DNA from: Kumtagia ephedrae
Lineage (GTDB): Bacteria; Pseudomonadota; Alphaproteobacteria; Rhizobiales; Rhizobiaceae
DNA length: 64,000 nt
Reading direction: 5' to 3'
Assembly: GCF_003012745.1 (NCBI RefSeq)
Contig: NZ_PXYK01000003.1
Span: 124,001 to 188,000 of the forward strand
Shown: positions 63,554 to 64,000 of the stretch, piece by piece
Layout of the letters: each line of letters starts with the position of its first letter
Numbering within the stretch: position 1 is the first letter of the stretch
Notes under the pieces: generated by a model
Told to the model about the DNA's origin: nothing
Seen by the model: the letters and a program-made list of their open reading frames with translations, nothing else
Database searches by the model: none
Position numbers and translations under genes: made by a program

Positions 63554-64000
63554 TCACGACGGCACTGGCCGTTCCGTCCGCCACGCCGTCCATTGCCGGA
63601 CCAGCACCGGCACGATGAGCACCAGGCCGAGCAGGGTCGAATAAAGCTCGGGCGCGACCAGCAGCAGCGCGGCGACCAGCAGCAGCGCATTTTCCCAGGC
63701 CCTCGTCCGCACCAGCATGAAACGCGACAGCGCCGCGCCCAGGCAGGTGATACCGATCGTGCAGCCGGCGAAGGCGAGGGCGAAATCGGGCCAGGTGAAA
63801 TCCTTGGTGACCAGCAGCAGCGACGGCGAGAAGACGAAGACGAACGGCACCAGCACCTTGCCCAGGCCCAGCCGGAACGCCGTGTTGCCGGTCTTGAAGG
63901 GATCGGCCCCGGCCATGCCCGCCGCCGCATAGGCGGCGAGCGCAACCGGCGGCGTTATGTCTGCCAGAACGCCGTAATAAAACACGAAGAAGTGGGCGAC
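63554..64000 (-). CDS. TRAP transporter fused membrane protein, C-terminal part; 5' end beyond window
   Basis: The frame enters from the right edge and ends at 63554, leaving about 149 residues. VAHFFVFYYGVLADITPPVA followed by LAAYAAAGMAGADPFKTGN is the conserved end of the DctM/TRAP 12TM-4TM fused permeases, usually of the TAXI type. The remaining part has three hydrophobic helices and the end WTAWRTERPVPS. These secondary importers take up organic acids or similar solutes with a sodium gradient. It converges on preA with a 47-bp gap. Confidence 0.87.
   Translation of the reverse strand, partial: VAHFFVFYYGVLADITPPVALAAYAAAGMAGADPFKTGNTAFRLGLGKVLVPFVFVFSPSLLLVTKDFTWPDFALAFAGCTIGITCLGAALSRFMLVRTRAWENALLLVAALLLVAPELYSTLLGLVLIVPVLVRQWTAWRTERPVPS

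Overview
The window is high-GC, densely coded DNA from an alphaproteobacterium, most likely a Hyphomicrobiales/Phyllobacteriaceae member close to Mesorhizobium. This rests on the many ABC-type solute importers, the paired TamA/TamB genes, the DUF2126/ATP-grasp/transglutaminase set, and the intergenic palindromes with C-rich and G-rich arms. No rRNA, tRNA, CRISPR array, prophage or full insertion sequence was seen. The genus is inferred, not proven.

Layout. (1) 1-11,800 is a sugar-acid locus. uxaC (partial, minus) diverges from uxuB-uxuA and a Gfo/Idh/MocA oxidoreductase. A LacI-type regulator (minus) then diverges from a YtfQ/YtfR/YtfT/YjfF-type ABC importer, followed by an SDR dehydrogenase and a stand-alone ModE-type HTH protein. 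Together they suggest import of a sugar or uronate and conversion of glucuronate via fructuronate and mannonate to 2-keto-3-deoxygluconate. (2) 11,888-12,501 is a higBA toxin-antitoxin pair. (3) 12,611-20,015 holds three linked genes: transglutaminase-DUF2126, circularly permuted ATP-grasp plus alpha-E, and a second transglutaminase. This is a predicted peptide ligation or modification system with no known product. (4) 20,305-22,140 is ilvD. (5) 22,398-30,542 is a probable acylated-polyamine or amide locus: an HDAC-like acetylpolyamine amidohydrolase (minus), a frameshifted YtcJ-like amidohydrolase, a PotABCD-type ABC importer and a NylB/beta-lactamase-fold hydrolase. (6) 30,673-33,363 has an Fsr-like MFS exporter, a small unknown protein and a ProC-like reductase. 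(7) 33,631-50,310 is a cell-envelope region: pbpC and a bacterial alpha-2-macroglobulin (both minus), separated by a fused toxin-antitoxin reading frame, then tamA-tamB. (8) 50,577-57,184 is a Dpp/Opp-type peptide importer with a fused double ATPase. (9) 57,202-60,155 has a lytic-transglycosylase-like lipoprotein, an MttB-family methyltransferase and a small membrane protein. (10) 60,279-63,506 holds preT and preA for reductive pyrimidine breakdown, with a hicBA pair on the opposite strand between them. (11) 63,554-64,000 is the C-terminal end of a TRAP transporter membrane protein (minus).

The most unusual features concern small palindromic repeats and toxin-antitoxin genes. One palindromic element, about 210 bp, is inserted inside another palindrome with a visible 9-bp target duplication (18,804-19,013). 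A relative of it lies in frame inside pbpC and adds a Pro/Gly-rich linker between the two enzyme domains. A RelE-type toxin has no usual start codon and runs in frame into its antitoxin. TamB carries a large internal duplication. Several perfect palindromes sit at the upstream ends of operons and are offered as candidate operators.
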